A DNA stretch of 64,000 nucleotides from Mongoliitalea lutea. GTDB taxonomy: Bacteria > Bacteroidota > Bacteroidia > Cytophagales > Cyclobacteriaceae. Position numbers and translations under genes: made by a program. Below are positions 17,188-26,695 of this stretch, in pieces. The stretch is from assembly GCF_014652135.1 (NCBI RefSeq), contig NZ_BMYF01000012.1, forward strand, positions 75,231 through 139,230, given 5' to 3'. The notes under the pieces were generated by a model. That model saw only the letters and a list, made by a program, of their open reading frames with translations, was not told the DNA's origin and made no database searches. Numbering within the stretch: the stretch's first letter is position 1; every line of letters starts with the position of its first letter.

Positions 17188-17379
17188 TCAAAGGTTCATG
17201 TACATTTCCAAGATAAAGAGGCATTTTTGACCAAGTATGCAGGCTTATCTTTATATTTACGGCTGTTTTAAGAGGTTTTTTTCGGAATTTGGCTTTAAAC
17301 TGGATTCTGAAACGCTTTTTCTTTGGTTTGTCCTGAAAAAGTAGCAACCATCTGATGGATCGATAGAATTTATACTTTC

Positions 17380-19980
17380 ATGCATTTGAATAAATTATTA
17401 CTCTCCTTGCTATTTTTGATTGCTTTCAGTTTGCTGACCCCTCAAGCACTGCAAGCTCAGTCCATGAATGACATTGCTAATATCAAAGTGGATGAATTAT
17501 CAGATGATCAGTTGCAGGAACTTATCCGCAGGGCATCTGAGGCAGGCCTTTCAGAAGCTCAATTACTTCAAATGGCCAGACTTCGGGGTGTACCAGTAGC
17601 TGAATTGGATAAATTACGTAAGCGCTTAGAGCAGTTAGATGGCGCTGGTTCTGTGAGAACAGGTGCATCAGCATCCAAAAGAGACCCACGTAGACAAATG
17701 GATTTTAATGAAATCTCGCAAGGTCTATTCAGGTTTCAAGAAGATATCGACGGGTTGACAGCGGAGTCGGTTTCATCGCCTATTTTCGGAATGGATCTGT
17801 TTTACAATCGAAACCGCAAATTGACTTTTGAGCCGAATATCAATCTACCTACACCAAAATCCTATATTTTGGGTCCAGGAGATATGATTTACGTAGATAT
17901 TTATGGGCAATCAGAGCAGTATTACGAAGCTACTGTAAATCCGGATGGCTTTGTTTTGTTGGATAATATAGGCCCTATCAGTGTTTCGGGAAAATCTATT
18001 GAAGAAGCTACGGGTATTATCAGAAATAGGGTAGCTAATTTTTATACGGGTTTACGAGGAAGTAACCCCAATACTTTTCTACAAATCACGCTTGGAAATG
18101 TCCGTACCATCAAGGTTCATTTGGTTGGGGAGTTGCGGTTGCCGGGTACATTCACCCTCAGCGCATTTTCTTCAGTTTTCAATGCCTTATATGCTGCGGG
18201 TGGCCCCAGCGAAAATGGCACGTTCCGAAATATCAAGGTGATGCGGAATGGGAAGCTAGTTGCTGGGATTGATATTTATGAGTTTTTGGTGAATGGCAAA
18301 GCAAACCTTGATTTTCAGTTACAAGATCAGGATGTGGTCTTGGTTGAGCCATTTTTAGCTAGAGTCCAGGTCAAAGGTGAGGTTAAGCGACCAAAGATTT
18401 TTGAAATCAAGGATGGAGAGACTTTTGAGGATGTGTTGAGGTTTGCCGGTGGGTTTACAGATGAAGCGTATAAAGACAGAATAGCTGTCAGCAGAATTTC
18501 AGAAAAAGAGCGTGCCGTATCTGATATATTTTCGAATCAACTGAGCATGTTCATAGCCAAAGGTGGTGATGAATATGAAGTGGGAAGAATACTGGCAAGG
18601 TACCAAAACCGGGTGCAAATCAAAGGTGCTGTATTTAGAGAAGGTAATTTTGCTCTTCAGGAAGGTATGACCTTGAAGCAACTGATTAGCTTGGCTGACG
18701 GACTGAGAGGTGATGCTTTTATAGGCAGGGCAAGTATTTTGCGGACATTTGATGACTTGAGTACAGAAGTATTGACTGTAGACCTGCAAGGTGTCATGGC
18801 TGGAACTGCTCCCGATATCCAATTGAAAAGAGAGGATGTAGTCAGAATTTCCTCTGTTTATGATTTGCAGGATGAGTTTTATGTGCAGATCAATGGGGAG
18901 GTAAAAACCCCCGGAACTTATCCCTACTCCAAGCACATGAGTGTGGAAGAATTGATATTGATGGCCGGTGGTCTACGAGAAGCTGCAAATTTGAATGCGG
19001 TAGAAATTGCCCGTCGATCAGAGCAAACTGGCTCAGGTACTTTTGCTGACCTCATACAGGTTCAAGTTTCACCTAATCTTTCGATAGCTCCTGATGGTGA
19101 AATGTTAAAGCCATTTGATCGGGTGATTGTCAGAAGAAAGCCTAATTTTAATTTGGATAAGGTTGTACAAGTAGAAGGTCAGGTAAATTCACCGGGATAC
19201 TTTGCAGTACAGTCAGCTGAAGAGCGTATCTCAGATTTGGTGAGAAGAGCGGGAGGCTTAACGCCCTTTGCTTATGCTAAGGGAGCTACTTTGATCCGTC
19301 GAACGGAGTTTTTTGAAACAGAGTCCGAGCAAATTCGAAGGAACCGTAATCTACAGGATTTACAAGACCGCTTGCTTGCAGACCCTAACAATACTGAGGC
19401 GCAGGAATTATTGATAGATCGTCTATTTAGAGATTTGGGCAATAGACCTGTGGACTTGACAGAGGGCAGTAGAGCAGCGGAATCTAAGCGTGAATCCATC
19501 ACGTCGATTACAGAAACCAAAGCGGATATTGCGCCTATCCGAATTAGACAAACGGAAGCTGTGGCAATTGATTTGGCTGCAATTATGCGTAATCCCTATT
19601 CGGATGTGGATTTGATTTTGGAGGAAGGAGATATTTTGTCTATTCCGAAGCAATTGCAAACGGTACGAATGCGAGGGGATGTGGTATATCCTGCCACTGT
19701 CAGATATCAAAGTGATCGTGGAGCAAGTTATTATATTAACAGAGCTGGAGGCTTTGATATTAGAGCCAATAGAAAACGAACCTATGTGGTATATGCCAAT
19801 GGTGAAGTGGCCCGAACCAAGAATTTCTTGGGTATCCGAGCATATCCACAGGTGCGTCCAGGAGCCGAAATTATCGTGCCGACCAAAGGACCACGCGTAC
19901 CTGTAAGGCCGGGTGAATTGGTAGGTATCGCCACAGGTTTGGCTACATTAGTCTTGGTTGTCACTCAAATCAATCCATGA
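17380..19980 (+). CDS. SLBB-domain polysaccharide export protein (Wza-like outer-membrane exporter)
   Basis: 866 residues with a signal peptide (cleavage near ALQAQ) and no lipobox. An N-terminal helical segment follows, then a Poly_export domain at about 160-240 (YILGPGDMIYVDIYGQ) and several SLBB repeats (KVHLVGELRLPGTFTLS, RVQIKGAVFREGNFAL, YVQINGEVKTPGTYPYS, VVQVEGQVNSPGYFAV). It is much longer than E. coli Wza (379), as is usual for Bacteroidota exporters. A hydrophobic C-terminal helix (ELVGIATGLATLVLVVTQI) probably crosses the outer membrane. It is two bases from the chain-length gene, and the two proteins are expected to form the envelope-spanning export channel. Confidence 0.93.
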   Translation: MHLNKLLLSLLFLIAFSLLTPQALQAQSMNDIANIKVDELSDDQLQELIRRASEAGLSEAQLLQMARLRGVPVAELDKLRKRLEQLDGAGSVRTGASASKRDPRRQMDFNEISQGLFRFQEDIDGLTAESVSSPIFGMDLFYNRNRKLTFEPNINLPTPKSYILGPGDMIYVDIYGQSEQYYEATVNPDGFVLLDNIGPISVSGKSIEEATGIIRNRVANFYTGLRGSNPNTFLQITLGNVRTIKVHLVGELRLPGTFTLSAFSSVFNALYAAGGPSENGTFRNIKVMRNGKLVAGIDIYEFLVNGKANLDFQLQDQDVVLVEPFLARVQVKGEVKRPKIFEIKDGETFEDVLRFAGGFTDEAYKDRIAVSRISEKERAVSDIFSNQLSMFIAKGGDEYEVGRILARYQNRVQIKGAVFREGNFALQEGMTLKQLISLADGLRGDAFIGRASILRTFDDLSTEVLTVDLQGVMAGTAPDIQLKREDVVRISSVYDLQDEFYVQINGEVKTPGTYPYSKHMSVEELILMAGGLREAANLNAVEIARRSEQTGSGTFADLIQVQVSPNLSIAPDGEMLKPFDRVIVRRKPNFNLDKVVQVEGQVNSPGYFAVQSAEERISDLVRRAGGLTPFAYAKGATLIRRTEFFETESEQIRRNRNLQDLQDRLLADPNNTEAQELLIDRLFRDLGNRPVDLTEGSRAAESKRESITSITETKADIAPIRIRQTEAVAIDLAAIMRNPYSDVDLILEEGDILSIPKQLQTVRMRGDVVYPATVRYQSDRGASYYINRAGGFDIRANRKRTYVVYANGEVARTKNFLGIRAYPQVRPGAEIIVPTKGPRVPVRPGELVGIATGLATLVLVVTQINP

Positions 19981-19981
19981 T

Positions 19982-21049
19982 ATGGCGAGCAATAATCATT
20001 TTGTAGACGATAAAATTACCTTTCGGGAATTGATCCTACGCTTCCAGTTTTGGATTGCTTATTTTATCAGTCAATGGAAACTGTTGATTTTAGCTGGAAT
20101 TATTGGAGCTTCTTTAGGAGCTGTTGCTTCTATGATCAAAAAACCTGTCTTTCATGCGAGTACCTCCTTTGTTTTGGAAGAGTCTGATGTATCAGGCCTT
20201 GGGCAGATGTCTGGTCTTGCTTCCTTAGTTGGGGTAAATCTTGGTTCCTTAGGGGGTTCTTCTGGCCTGTTTCAGGGAGATAACATCATGGAGCTATATA
20301 AGTCGGATAATATGCTTGGTAAGACGCTACTCAGTCCTTTTGATGAGGAGCACTTACTCATTGATCGGTTTATTGACTTCAATGAATTGGTACCCAAGTG
20401 GAAAAAGAAAGTTGACCTTACCCAGTTGGATTTTCGAATTCCAAGAGAGTCTTTTTCTATTCAGCAGGATTCTGTGGTGAAGGTGATTTCCAAGATGATT
20501 CGCGACAGGCAGTTATCTGTAGAAAAACCCAACCGGAAACTTACTATTATCCAGGTGAATGTTTCCTCCAAGGACGAAAAGTTTGCTAAGGTATTCAATG
20601 AGCGCTTGGTTGAAAATGTTAATAGTTTCTACTTTGAAACCAAAACCAAAAAAACAGCTGAAAACCTTCAAATCCTCCAAGTTCAGGCGGATTCTGTTCG
20701 CAAAATATTAGATGATAACTTGGTTCAATATGCCTCTTTCTCTGACCGTGTTCCCAATGCTAATCCCCTGATGCAGGCTGGAACTGTGGAGGGTAGGAAA
20801 AGGCAAATTGATATACAGGCTACTTCCGCCATCTATGCAGAAGTGGTGAAGAATCTTGAGATTGCAAAAGTTAATCACCGGAATAACTCCCCTTTGATCC
20901 AATTGGTAGATGAAGCCCGCTATCCGATTCCGCGTTCGGAGTTGAAAATGAGTAAGGGAATTGTGTTTGGGGGCCTGATTGCCGTATTTCTGGTCTTCAT
21001 TTTGCTTTATGTGCGTAAAATCTATGAATTGCATATGCAGCATGGATGA
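19982..21049 (+). CDS. Wzz-type chain-length determinant protein
   Basis: 355 residues from ATG 19982. The longer frame from 19958 overlaps the exporter and lacks support. TM1 is at about 34-52 (LLILAGIIGASLGAVASMI), followed by a large periplasmic region with Gly/Leu-rich FVLEESDVSGLG and coiled-coil (KTKKTAENLQILQVQADSV), and TM2 near the C-terminus (GIVFGGLIAVFLVFILLYV). The PRSELKMSKG element before TM2 is typical of Wzz/PCP proteins. There is no tyrosine-kinase domain. It sets polymer length and docks to the exporter. Confidence 0.92.
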   Translation: MASNNHFVDDKITFRELILRFQFWIAYFISQWKLLILAGIIGASLGAVASMIKKPVFHASTSFVLEESDVSGLGQMSGLASLVGVNLGSLGGSSGLFQGDNIMELYKSDNMLGKTLLSPFDEEHLLIDRFIDFNELVPKWKKKVDLTQLDFRIPRESFSIQQDSVVKVISKMIRDRQLSVEKPNRKLTIIQVNVSSKDEKFAKVFNERLVENVNSFYFETKTKKTAENLQILQVQADSVRKILDDNLVQYASFSDRVPNANPLMQAGTVEGRKRQIDIQATSAIYAEVVKNLEIAKVNHRNNSPLIQLVDEARYPIPRSELKMSKGIVFGGLIAVFLVFILLYVRKIYELHMQHG

Positions 21050-21067
21050 ACCCGATAACGAATAAGC

Positions 21068-22384
21068 ATGCTGGAGAAACTCTCTTCTTTTCCCGTAGGG
21101 TCATATATCCGCAATAAATCCATTCAGAATTTTATTTTTCTGGTGATGATTCAAGCATCCAACATGTTGATATCCATCATGTCTATGCCTTTATTGCTTC
21201 GTTCGATTGGTGTAGATCAGTTTGGTTTGGTGAACTTGGCTTTATCAGTCATCATTTTTACCAATATTATCGTGGGCTTTGGATTCAATATCAGTGCCCC
21301 ACGAGAAGTGGCAATTTTTCAGGACCAAACAAAAAAATTATCGAGCATAGCCTCTCAGATACTGTTTACTCGATTGGCCCTAGCTGCTGTTACAGCTCTC
21401 TCCTTATGGATTGCTGCTTATGCGTTCAATTTTTTTAAGGACTACAAAGAAATCCTCATGTTTTCTACGGTATTGTTATTCTCAGAGGCAATATTGCCTT
21501 TATGGTTTTTTCAGGGAATGGAGAAAATGAAGTTGATATCCGTTACCAATATTTTTAGCAAGCTGCTTTTCTTATTTGGGATTGTGGTATTTATACAAGC
21601 GCCAGAACATGCCAAATGGGTGAATTTTATCTTAGGTTCCTCAGCTCTGCTACTAAATGTGTTTCTATTGTTTTACATGCGCTATGCTATGGATATCCAC
21701 TTTTTTTGGCCTAGAGTAAAAGCGATATGGGAATCTCTTAGAGATAATGTCTACCTATTTTTATCCAATATTGCGGGTCATATTTCTGTCAACGGAGGCT
21801 TGATTATTCTGAGTTTCTTTGGCAATGAGACCACCTTAGGGATGTTTAGCTTGGCTGAGAAGATTACTATGGTGCTGAGGTTATTGCCAACATTAATAAT
21901 ACAGGCAGTTTATCCCAATGCTTCAAGGCTGTTTCAAGCAGATCAGGAAGCATTTATCAAATTTGTGTCTAAAACCTATGTTATTGGTATAGGCTTGGCA
22001 TTGATGGTTTCTACACTGACGTTTTTCTCTGCTGGATTCATTGTAGAGTTATTGGCCAAAAATCGTCTGGAAGAGTCTATTAATTATCTTAAAATTTTAT
22101 CATTTATACCCTTTCTTGCATCATTAAATATAATTAATGGAGTTATTCTTTTTGTAGCCAATCAAAAGGAGTTGTTATTCAAAGCATCATGGTTAATGTG
22201 TGCATACATGATAGTTGTTGCATCTCTTTTAACTGCAAAGTATGGTGGTATTGGCCTTTGTTACGCCTTACTATCTTCGGAAATTATTATTTTTATCGTT
22301 TATTCCTACCTTATTTATTCTCGTAATCAATCTTTAGTACATGCCTTTGCTCAACGAATCTTCCGTCGCGATCATCATTCTTAA
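21068..22384 (+). CDS. Polysaccharide flippase (Wzx/MATE-like)
   Basis: 438 residues and about 12 hydrophobic helices, typical of polysaccharide biosynthesis proteins that flip undecaprenyl-linked repeat units across the inner membrane. The N-terminal pattern (NFIFLVMIQASNMLISIMSM, PLLLRSIGVDQFGLVNLAL) matches the family. It starts 19 bases after the chain-length gene and overlaps the next glycosyltransferase gene by 44 bases. Confidence 0.92.
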   Translation: MLEKLSSFPVGSYIRNKSIQNFIFLVMIQASNMLISIMSMPLLLRSIGVDQFGLVNLALSVIIFTNIIVGFGFNISAPREVAIFQDQTKKLSSIASQILFTRLALAAVTALSLWIAAYAFNFFKDYKEILMFSTVLLFSEAILPLWFFQGMEKMKLISVTNIFSKLLFLFGIVVFIQAPEHAKWVNFILGSSALLLNVFLLFYMRYAMDIHFFWPRVKAIWESLRDNVYLFLSNIAGHISVNGGLIILSFFGNETTLGMFSLAEKITMVLRLLPTLIIQAVYPNASRLFQADQEAFIKFVSKTYVIGIGLALMVSTLTFFSAGFIVELLAKNRLEESINYLKILSFIPFLASLNIINGVILFVANQKELLFKASWLMCAYMIVVASLLTAKYGGIGLCYALLSSEIIIFIVYSYLIYSRNQSLVHAFAQRIFRRDHHS

Positions 22385-23279
22385 TTGGAATGGCTATGAG
22401 CATTCACGGAACTGTTTGGATTCCCTGGCAAAGCTCAATTATTCCAATTTCCAGGTTTTACTTGTGGATAATGCATCCGAGGACAATTCTGGTGTACGTC
22501 TAAAAGAGGAGTTTCCCTCGGTTATTTTCCTCCAAAATGAACAAAACCTAGGTTTTACTGGGGGCAATAATGTGGGAATTGATTACGCACTTGCAAAAGG
22601 TTTTGACTATGTCATGCTATTGAATAACGATACTCTTGTGGAAGCTGATTTTCTTCAACATTTAGTAGCTAAAGCCTACAATGACGCACCCATAGGAATG
22701 GTACAACCCTTGATCCTACTGATGGAAGATCCTAAAAAAATCTGGAGCGCAGGAGGTAACTTTCAAAAATGGCTGGGAGTTTCCAATACGCTAGGGGATA
22801 GAAAACCTTTGGAATCCTTTCCATTTTCATCTGCTCCTTTGGATTGGGCAACCGGATGCTGCATCTTACTACCTAGCCAAGTAATTCGTGAAGTTGGAAC
22901 ATTGCAAGCTTCATTTTTTGCATATTTTGAAGATGTGGATTGGTCTTTAAGAGTCCGAAAGGCAGGTTTTCAAATATTATTAGCGCAGGATAGCATCATT
23001 TATCATGAGGGCAATGCCTCTTCCAAGAAAAAAAGTAAAGAAGGGACACTCAGCCCAACAGTATTTTACCTACATGCGAGAAACCAATTGTTTTTGCTTC
23101 GAAGACATTTAAACTTTCCTGCGCTTCCTTTGGCTTTTGTCTATCATGTGACTAAGTATTTTGGTTGGATAGCTTATTTTTGTCTTCGAGGTAGATTCCA
23201 AAAGGCCAAATCAGTGATTCGAGGAATGAGAGATGGCTTGCTATTGGATCATCGTATTAATAAGCCGTTATGTCCTTGA
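22341..23279 (+). CDS. GT2-family glycosyltransferase (rhamnosyltransferase-like)
   Basis: 312 residues. GT-A fold: VAIIILNWNGYEHSRNC, the nucleotide-binding VDNASEDNSG, the DxD-like YVMLLNNDTLVE, and FAYFEDVDWSLRVRKAGF (the acceptor/ED motif). A short amphipathic or hydrophobic C-terminus (LAFVYHVTKYFGWIAYF) anchors it to the membrane. The start at 22341 overlaps the flippase end by 44 bases. The first motif begins eight codons in, so little further trimming is possible. The sugar is unknown. Confidence 0.92.
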   Translation: MPLLNESSVAIIILNWNGYEHSRNCLDSLAKLNYSNFQVLLVDNASEDNSGVRLKEEFPSVIFLQNEQNLGFTGGNNVGIDYALAKGFDYVMLLNNDTLVEADFLQHLVAKAYNDAPIGMVQPLILLMEDPKKIWSAGGNFQKWLGVSNTLGDRKPLESFPFSSAPLDWATGCCILLPSQVIREVGTLQASFFAYFEDVDWSLRVRKAGFQILLAQDSIIYHEGNASSKKKSKEGTLSPTVFYLHARNQLFLLRRHLNFPALPLAFVYHVTKYFGWIAYFCLRGRFQKAKSVIRGMRDGLLLDHRINKPLCP

Positions 23280-24667
23280 TCGTTTTTCTTCTGATCGCTG
23301 TGTTAACCGTCATCCTCACTACTTGGGTGATGCGAAAGATCGTATTGGAGGGAAAATATGAATATGCCATATTTTTTGTGTTATACTATTTACCTTTTTA
23401 TGTAACGGGTTTGGGGCTTGTGTATATGCCTACGAGATCTGTATTGATTGTAAATGTTTTTCAGTATCTGAAGGAATTGGTGCTGTTTACAGCAGTGCTA
23501 AGCTTTGTTTTTTATCAAAAAAGTCTCTTTCAGTATCCTTTTCGTCTGCACAAAGTGGATATCCTGTTTTTAGCTTTTATTGGTATGGGATTCTTGTACA
23601 TGCTTTTACCACTCGGTGAAGCCGATCCTGTCAGCAAGGCGGTGTATTTTAAAAACATGCTCATGCCTGCTTTGGTGTATTTTTTGGCGAGAAATACGGA
23701 ATTTGACAAAAGCGATACAAACGATTTGTTCAGAGGTATTTTTACTATAGCAATACTCGCCTTTTTGGTAAATGTGGGTGAAAAGCTAGCCGCTACACAC
23801 TTACAATCCCATACAGGTTTTGCTTTATATTTTTCAGAGGTCCGAGAAATGGAACCTTCTGGAAATTACGGATTGGCATGGACTTTTGAAACCCAATCGA
23901 CCGGTAGACGCTTTGCATCATTTTTTGCAGATCCTTTAGAATTGGCAAGTTCAGTTTTATTGGGCTTTTCGGCAGGATTGATTTGGTATTTGACAAGTAA
24001 GCGGGAAGATTGGACATTGTATGGGATTGTGATGGGAGCGTCGTTTGCTAGCTTATTGTTTTCAGCATCAAGGGCTGCTTTTGCTTCCTTTTTTGTGATG
24101 ATTTTCTTTATAGCCGTGATTTTCCGCTTGTACCGCCTGATCTTGGTTGGTGCTTTTTTGTTCTTCGCCTTTGTGGGATTTGTTCTTTTTTTCGCAACTG
24201 AGGATTTTTACTTTTTTGTCGTCGATACGATTACCTTCGAAAACACTTCTTCGGTTGGGCACTTGGTAGAGTGGTTGTTGGCCCTAGAGTCCATGGTAGC
24301 CAATCCTTTGGGCGTTGGCTTAGCCATGAGTGGTAATGTGGGGGTTGTCGATGAGGAGTTTCGGGTCGGTGGAGAAAATCAATACCTAATTTATGGTGTT
24401 CAATTAGGGTGGATTGGGATGTTTTTATACATCTTGATTTTGGCTTATGGTATCAAAACATGCATTCAGGTATTTCGACAGTCCGATAATATTATGACAG
24501 CTCGAATTGCCTTTGTTGGTGCCGCGGTGAAAGTAGGCCTTTTGCTACCTTTGTTTACGGCCAATGCCGAGCTGTATAGCTATGTAGCATGGATGTCTTG
24601 GTGGATGGTTGGTTATTCTGTCAATGCATTTCAACGAATTCGCTACCCAAAAGCCGTGGCTGCATGA
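23270..24667 (+). CDS. O-antigen polymerase/ligase-like membrane protein (Wzy-type)
   Basis: 465 residues with about 11-12 transmembrane helices and a larger loop in the last third (GGENQYLIYGVQLGWIGMFL). This is the usual layout of the O-antigen ligase (Wzy_C) superfamily, which polymerises repeat units or transfers a glycan to an acceptor at the periplasmic face. In this locus, beside a flippase and a chain-length protein, a polymerase is the likeliest role. It overlaps the genes on both sides by a few bases, consistent with a tightly coupled operon. Confidence 0.87.
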   Translation: MSLIVFLLIAVLTVILTTWVMRKIVLEGKYEYAIFFVLYYLPFYVTGLGLVYMPTRSVLIVNVFQYLKELVLFTAVLSFVFYQKSLFQYPFRLHKVDILFLAFIGMGFLYMLLPLGEADPVSKAVYFKNMLMPALVYFLARNTEFDKSDTNDLFRGIFTIAILAFLVNVGEKLAATHLQSHTGFALYFSEVREMEPSGNYGLAWTFETQSTGRRFASFFADPLELASSVLLGFSAGLIWYLTSKREDWTLYGIVMGASFASLLFSASRAAFASFFVMIFFIAVIFRLYRLILVGAFLFFAFVGFVLFFATEDFYFFVVDTITFENTSSVGHLVEWLLALESMVANPLGVGLAMSGNVGVVDEEFRVGGENQYLIYGVQLGWIGMFLYILILAYGIKTCIQVFRQSDNIMTARIAFVGAAVKVGLLLPLFTANAELYSYVAWMSWWMVGYSVNAFQRIRYPKAVAA

Positions 24668-25785
24668 AAAAAAAGGTGTATGTGGATTTATTTTATTTGA
24701 ATACGGCATTGACCGGAATCAAAACCTATATGCTGGAATTTGTAGCCTCTGTCAATACTTATCCACATCCAGATATTGAGTATATTTTTTCGCATGATCC
24801 TGACCAACAGTCTCAACATGATTTTTTTCGGGGAAAGCAGCCCAAGTGGATAACATTGTATTATCACTTGTACTACTTTATATGGAAGCAGTTCCTATTG
24901 CCTTGGAAAGCTTGGACCTCAGGTGCTGAAAGCATCATCAATTTTGATTTTGTTGGACCTGCTTTGACAGGTAAGAAAAACTTTACGGTTATACACGATG
25001 CATTTTTTTGGCAAATGCCTCAAAATTACAGCCCTTGGTGGAGGAAGTACTTTATCCACATGATTTATGCAGGATTGAAAAAAGAAGATGTGGTTATCAC
25101 AACCTCAGAAGTTGCCAAAAATGCTATTCAAACACATACGTTGATCGGTCAAATACCACATGTGATCTATCAATGTCCTAATTTATATGAAGGCGAGGGT
25201 GATAAAAATATTCTATCCCAGCTTGGTTTGGAGAAAAATGGGTACTTTTTCCATTTAGGCAGTTTTGATAAGCGTAAAAATCTTCCGCTACTAATTTATG
25301 CATTTGCGCAATTCTTAAGAGATAATTCTTCTGAAACAAAATTAGTATTAGCAGGTGAGCGAGGATTGGGAAAAACCGTCGATGATTGGGAAACTGTGCA
25401 AGAAACTATTCGTGAACAGGGGTTAGAAAATAAGGTGATTTTGCCTGGATTTATTTCCGATGCTGCTGCAAAGACACTTTATGAGTATGCCTTAGCTTAT
25501 GTGTTTCCCTCTCAAAATGAAGGGTTTGGTATTCCGGTGATAGAGTCTATGCGCTTACATACACCGGTTCTAATTTCTTCACAGGAAGCACTTGTCGAAA
25601 TCGCCGGCGGAGCTGCCTTGATACATCAAACAGGAAATGCTGTGGATTTAAAAGAAAAAATGGAATCTTTGCATTGCAACCCTGAACTACGGAAGCAATT
25701 GATTGAGCTAGGAAAGATCCGAAAAGAGGTCTTCAGCCGAAAAGCTTTTGCAGATGCTTATTATCGATTGATACTAACCAACTAA
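24664..25785 (+). CDS. GT4 glycosyltransferase
   Basis: 373 residues from ATG 24664, which overlaps the polymerase stop as ATGA. The upstream frame from 24589 lies inside the polymerase and is discarded. GT-B fold with N-terminal KVYVDLFYLNTALTGIKTY. The C-terminal donor domain shows FHLGSFDKRKNLPLLIYAF, LVLAGERG and VFPSQNEGFGIPVIESM, the E-x7-E motif of family GT4. It is a cytoplasmic sugar transferase for the polysaccharide repeat unit; the sugar is unknown. Confidence 0.92.
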   Translation: MKKKVYVDLFYLNTALTGIKTYMLEFVASVNTYPHPDIEYIFSHDPDQQSQHDFFRGKQPKWITLYYHLYYFIWKQFLLPWKAWTSGAESIINFDFVGPALTGKKNFTVIHDAFFWQMPQNYSPWWRKYFIHMIYAGLKKEDVVITTSEVAKNAIQTHTLIGQIPHVIYQCPNLYEGEGDKNILSQLGLEKNGYFFHLGSFDKRKNLPLLIYAFAQFLRDNSSETKLVLAGERGLGKTVDDWETVQETIREQGLENKVILPGFISDAAAKTLYEYALAYVFPSQNEGFGIPVIESMRLHTPVLISSQEALVEIAGGAALIHQTGNAVDLKEKMESLHCNPELRKQLIELGKIRKEVFSRKAFADAYYRLILTN

Positions 25786-25789
25786 TGCT

Positions 25790-26695
25790 ATGAGGCAGCA
25801 GCATTGCCCCAATTGTACAACAAAACCCATTAACGACCCAAAGCATTTGGCTAAGGTTCATTGCCATACCTGTGGGATTGAATGGACCTATCTTTCCGAT
25901 GATATTCAAGCAGAAGTGCTTTACGAAGATGAGGTTTATGCAGTTGTGGATAACCGTAAATCTGTCTTTGAACGTATTATTTTTTCAGAAGCCGGCAAAG
26001 TTATCCACACAGTTCAACAGCTGCTGCGACTTTCCGGCAAGTTATCAGTCTTGGATTTTGGGTGTGGAAAAGGTCAGTTTTTGGCCCAAGCAAAAGCACA
26101 TGGTTGGCTTACTTTGGGTATTGAAACCGCTCAAGCACGTGCTAATTTTGCGACAGAAAAATATGGTTTAGCAATTATCAACGAATATTACAAGCAAGGG
26201 AAGGTTTTAGATGGGTCCTATCAGGTTATCACACTGCTGCATGTCTTAGAGCACTTACCTGAGCCAATAAAGCTATTGAGTGAATTGATCAACTCTAATC
26301 TTGCGCAGGATGGAATTCTTGTTATCGAAGTTCCCAATGCTGCAAGTTGGCAGGCCCAACTTGCAGGAGATTGCTGGATGCATTGGGATATACCTAAGCA
26401 CTTGACTCATTGGAATGAAAAGAGTTTGACAGATGCACTTCAAAAGATTGGATTGGTTCCCTTAAAGACCCAATATTACTCAGTGCACTTGGGGGTTTTG
26501 GGGATGCTGCGTGCACTTATGGGGAAATTGGGCTATCGTGGCAATATTATCGTTGATTTGAAAGGAAAGAAAAAGCTTGGCACGCTGGTGATGGTAGCCG
26601 CATTATTGCCTGTTGCATGGATCTGGGAGTTATTGGCAGTTGGAGCAAAGCAAGGTGGAGTTTTGAGGATGTATTTGAAGAAGGAGCATGGATAA
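25790..26695 (+). CDS. SAM-dependent methyltransferase with N-terminal zinc ribbon
   Basis: 301 residues. An N-terminal Cys pair motif (CPNCTTKPIN ... HCHTCG) looks like a zinc ribbon. It is followed by a class I methyltransferase domain: SVLDFGCGKGQFLAQA, LGIETAQ and ITLLHVLEHLPEP. A hydrophobic segment lies near the C-terminus (LVMVAALLPVAWIWELLAVG). Proteins with this layout occur in surface-polysaccharide loci and may methylate a sugar. It starts four bases after the GT4 gene and overlaps the next gene by eight bases. Confidence 0.85.
   Translation: MRQQHCPNCTTKPINDPKHLAKVHCHTCGIEWTYLSDDIQAEVLYEDEVYAVVDNRKSVFERIIFSEAGKVIHTVQQLLRLSGKLSVLDFGCGKGQFLAQAKAHGWLTLGIETAQARANFATEKYGLAIINEYYKQGKVLDGSYQVITLLHVLEHLPEPIKLLSELINSNLAQDGILVIEVPNAASWQAQLAGDCWMHWDIPKHLTHWNEKSLTDALQKIGLVPLKTQYYSVHLGVLGMLRALMGKLGYRGNIIVDLKGKKKLGTLVMVAALLPVAWIWELLAVGAKQGGVLRMYLKKEHG

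Noticed and set aside
25872..26171. 99-aa ORF
   Set aside because: It is a shadow within the zinc-ribbon methyltransferase gene.
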